From: Nostoc sp. CHAB 5715 | GTDB lineage: Bacteria > Cyanobacteriota > Cyanobacteriia > Cyanobacteriales > Nostocaceae | Assembly (NCBI RefSeq): GCF_020829685.1 | Contig: NZ_JAIVFR010000406.1 | Coordinates: forward strand, 1 to 6,298 | Direction of reading: 5' to 3' | DNA: 6,298 bases | In this document: one piece after another, positions 4,046-6,298 of the stretch | Layout: every line of letters begins with the position of its first letter | Numbering within the stretch: the first letter of the stretch is position 1 | Notes under the pieces: model-generated | Databases searched by the model: none | What the model was told of the DNA's origin: nothing | What the model saw: only the letters and a program-made list of their open reading frames with translations | Program-made: the position numbers and the translations under genes

Positions 4046-6298
4046 TCACTTTACCTGGTAGGTCTTTCTCCCTGTCACGGGCGTTCCCGGGAAAACGAGA
4101 CCTTCCAGGTATATTTCAAAAGTAGCCTCATTGTCGGTATTAAAATACTCAAACTTTCCTTTGCCTGTGGCATCGGTCCTGACCACAGGATTCCAGTAAA
4201 CCGTAGACCTGAAATCCGGGCGTTCATTTCCCGGAATCTCCTGGTCATAGGGCGGTACATAGAACTCGGCAGGCACCGAATACCCCTTCCAGCCAAATCT
4301 TTTTATCCCCGGAGTGTTGTCATTTTTCCAGTCATAATCCGGATTACCTCTTTTCGTTAAAACAGAAATCACACCGTTTCCACCTCTTGATCCGTAAATG
4401 GCTGCAGACGGACCTTTTAATACATCAATATATTCAACATCCGTTGCCGGTATGGAGAGAATAAGACTCTTGTCCACGATGGTGCCGTCAAGGATATAAG
4501 TCGGTTCCGAACTACCCGATAAGGTACCGATGCCCCGGATCACCACACTGGGGTTAAACATATCCCCCGAAACCTGTACTCCGGCTACCCGGCCTCTCAG
4601 TATCTCCAGCACATTGCTGTATCCGGTCATGTTATCAGTGACTTTGATGCTGGCATCAGGCTGACCGTAAAGTACCCGCCTGTCTTTCAGCCGCTGGTCC
4701 ACTTTTTTTGCCTTTACGACAAATTCGTCCAGGAAAATAACCTTGTTCAGTCTTAATTTTCTTTCCAGCTCCAGTATCTCCTTACTGAATTTGAGATAAG
4801 CAGCCAGGTCATGGGCAGCAAAAGTAACCGGCCGGTAGGGGATTCTGACCAAATCAATCTGCCTGAAATCATTATTACCGATGATGATGGCAGTGTTCCG
4901 GTTGTTCTTACCGGCAATGGCCTGAAGCAGCACCCTCACAGAATCTTTCACATCCAGTCCGTAGAATTCGAAACGCCCGTCTAATTCAGCTTCGGTGAAG
5001 TACAACTGGGTTGAGCTGTCCGGTTTGGTTATCATCATGGTCAGGTTCACCGCTTTTTCAAAGTTTTTACCGTTGGGTTTGGTAATTTCCCCGGAAATGG
5101 CCAGCCCTCTTTCCAAAGGGTACAGATAGGGTTTTTCCTGGTAATTGAGCACCTGTTCCCAGCTGTACCTTCTCCATCCCTGGGTCATGAGCAGCAGGTC
5201 AAGAAGCACAGACGCTTTGGGATCGCCGGCGACAAAATAGGCCGCAGGATTCTCCACATAGCCTTTTACCTCAGACTCAAGCATCAGGTAGGACCGGATA
5301 TGCCGCTCATCATCGTGGTCTTTGATCTGGTTTTTATCCAGCACGGCTACAGAAAACTCCCCGGCCAGGGGCTCCCCTTTGGGACCCGAAACCTGGATTT
5401 CGACCGTCGTTTTACTTCTTTTCACGTAAGTACTCTGAGTAAGATTAAAAGTCACTTCCGGCGACCGGCCCAGGTTGTTATAAATGAGTCTCTCACAAAC
5501 CGGCCGCGACTGTATGTTGAGTAACGTGATTTTTATCAGGCCTGCAGGCAGTTCTTCTTTAGGAATAAGGATCGCAGAAGCAGGTTTTGTGAGCTGAACG
5601 CGGGCAGAGTAAACCACCTTTCCACGGCATTGTGCTACCAGGATCATGTCTTCAGGCTCTGTAACTGTGTTTCTGAAAACAAAAGTCTTCAGGTTTTTAG
5701 GATTCGAAAAATTATCCGTCATGAGGATATATCCTTTTTCTGCAATGTCCGGAAAAGCGATGTCTTTTTCTTCAATAGCATTAAAACTCACCCTGGCCCT
5801 GTATTTCTGTCCTTTCTCGGGGGTAAAATTAAAAATTCCCATGCCCAGGTGCTGGCTTTCAAATTTAATAACGGTATCTCCCGCACTGTTAAAAACAGCC
5901 CCGGTTACATTGACGCCCTTTCCCAGTTTATCGGAGGCTTTAAAAGCAATCCTGGACTGGAGTCCGCTGACGAGCTGCCCGCCCTCCGGGAAAAAGTTAA
6001 AATCGTGCTCCGGCATTTTCTCTGTTTTCCGGACTTCTTTTTCTTCAAATTCAAAGAGATAGAAATCTTTATGGAAGAATTCGCTTTCAGGAAAATTCTT
6101 CATCCAGCTGGTATAAGCCCTGATCCTGTAAGCCCCTCCGGCCAGGGTATCGGCCAACTTAAATTCCCCGTTTCCAAAACCTTTTGTGAGTTGAATAGTC
6201 TTTGAATCCACTACCCTGCCTTTGGCTGCATCAATGAGATCAACATACAAGGGAATACTGACGGTGTCAGGATGGTTGGTCATGCCTTCGACCAGGCA
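4046..6298 (-). CDS. MG2 / TonB-plug domain protein without a beta-barrel, 5'-truncated
   Basis: A large Bacteroidota envelope protein; 750 residues are in the window and the frame is still open at the right edge, so the signal peptide and N-terminus are outside. Numbering from the Met at 6283-6281, residues 1-80 look like an alpha-2-macroglobulin MG2 beta-domain (LYVDLIDAAKGRVV, GAYRIRAYTSWMKNF). Residues 90-300 hold further beta-sandwich repeats (FFPEGGQLVSG). Residues 325-375 carry the family-typical SYLMLESEVKGYVENP and LLLMTQGWRRYSW. Residues 395-450 resemble a carboxypeptidase-regulatory-like fold. Residues 548-642 (4642-4358) are a TonB receptor plug: VLEILRGRVAGVQV, VVIRGIGT, ILDGT, and the SusC-like VLKGPSAAIYGSRGGNGVI. 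Only about 103 residues follow, ending in another short beta region, so no outer-membrane barrel is present and it cannot be a transporter by itself. The role is unknown; similar proteins are usually named only by domain. It converges on the GTPase gene with 8 nt between stops, so a functional link is not implied. Confidence 0.88.
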   Translation of the reverse strand, partial: CLVEGMTNHPDTVSIPLYVDLIDAAKGRVVDSKTIQLTKGFGNGEFKLADTLAGGAYRIRAYTSWMKNFPESEFFHKDFYLFEFEEKEVRKTEKMPEHDFNFFPEGGQLVSGLQSRIAFKASDKLGKGVNVTGAVFNSAGDTVIKFESQHLGMGIFNFTPEKGQKYRARVSFNAIEEKDIAFPDIAEKGYILMTDNFSNPKNLKTFVFRNTVTEPEDMILVAQCRGKVVYSARVQLTKPASAILIPKEELPAGLIKITLLNIQSRPVCERLIYNNLGRSPEVTFNLTQSTYVKRSKTTVEIQVSGPKGEPLAGEFSVAVLDKNQIKDHDDERHIRSYLMLESEVKGYVENPAAYFVAGDPKASVLLDLLLMTQGWRRYSWEQVLNYQEKPYLYPLERGLAISGEITKPNGKNFEKAVNLTMMITKPDSSTQLYFTEAELDGRFEFYGLDVKDSVRVLLQAIAGKNNRNTAIIIGNNDFRQIDLVRIPYRPVTFAAHDLAAYLKFSKEILELERKLRLNKVIFLDEFVVKAKKVDQRLKDRRVLYGQPDASIKVTDNMTGYSNVLEILRGRVAGVQVSGDMFNPSVVIRGIGTLSGSSEPTYILDGTIVDKSLILSIPATDVEYIDVLKGPSAAIYGSRGGNGVISVLTKRGNPDYDWKNDNTPGIKRFGWKGYSVPAEFYVPPYDQEIPGNERPDFRSTVYWNPVVRTDATGKGKFEYFNTDNEATFEIYLEGLVFPGTPVTGRKTYQVK

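Noticed and set aside
4014..4067. Inverted repeat AAAGACC (4014-4020) / GGTCTTT (4061-4067) around the convergent stops, a possible bidirectional terminator.
   Set aside because: Only 7 bp stem with a 40-nt loop and both arms in coding sequence; too weak to call.
5630..6205. Plus-strand open frames opposite the MG2/plug gene.
   Set aside because: No recognisable domain, and the minus strand has a continuous family-like protein across the same bases.
2829..6298. The GTPase and the MG2/plug gene as a single functional unit or a metal-uptake system.
   Set aside because: They are convergent, not co-transcribed, and no shared regulatory site is visible; adjacency alone does not support it.

Overview
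The window reads as a chimera of two kinds of organism. Positions about 19-2723 are cyanobacterial, most like a filamentous heterocyst-forming (Nostocales-type) genome: ndhJ and ndhK, a multidomain hybrid histidine kinase, four copies of the HIP1 octamer GCGATCGC, and a CCACTCC heptamer tract with a palindrome as seen in Nostoc/Anabaena genomes. Positions about 2731-6298 look like Bacteroidota: a COG0523 (CobW/ZigA-type) GTPase and a large MG2-plus-TonB-plug protein with a SusC-like plug signature. This half has no HIP1 site and a different codon style (many CTG, GCC and CCG codons).

Layout. On the minus strand, ndhK (925-341, missing its N-terminus) runs into ndhJ (348-19, missing its C-terminus) with an 8-nt overlap. 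These encode subunits of the NDH-1 complex of photosynthetic and respiratory electron flow. At about 920-930 the sequence switches inside ndhK to the plus-strand interior of a hybrid histidine kinase, which has a coiled-coil signalling helix, HisKA, HATPase_c and two receiver domains. The kinase is cut again at about 2720-2731, just before the further receiver domain expected in this family. A 34-residue tail of an unidentified Bacteroidota gene follows, then the complete COG0523 GTPase gene (2829-4037). Only 8 nt separate it from the convergent MG2/plug gene, which runs off the right edge.

At the left edge, bases 1-18 are the exact reverse complement of 278-295, so ndhJ folds back on itself. 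With three abrupt joins, each cutting a conserved gene in mid-domain, the simplest reading is a chimeric contig or amplification/assembly artefact from a mixed sample (a cyanobacterium with associated Bacteroidota), possibly MDA-type template switching. Real rearrangement or transfer is less likely. I see no convincing new biological system. The points of most real interest are the in-frame repeat in the kinase linker and the barrel-less MG2/plug protein.
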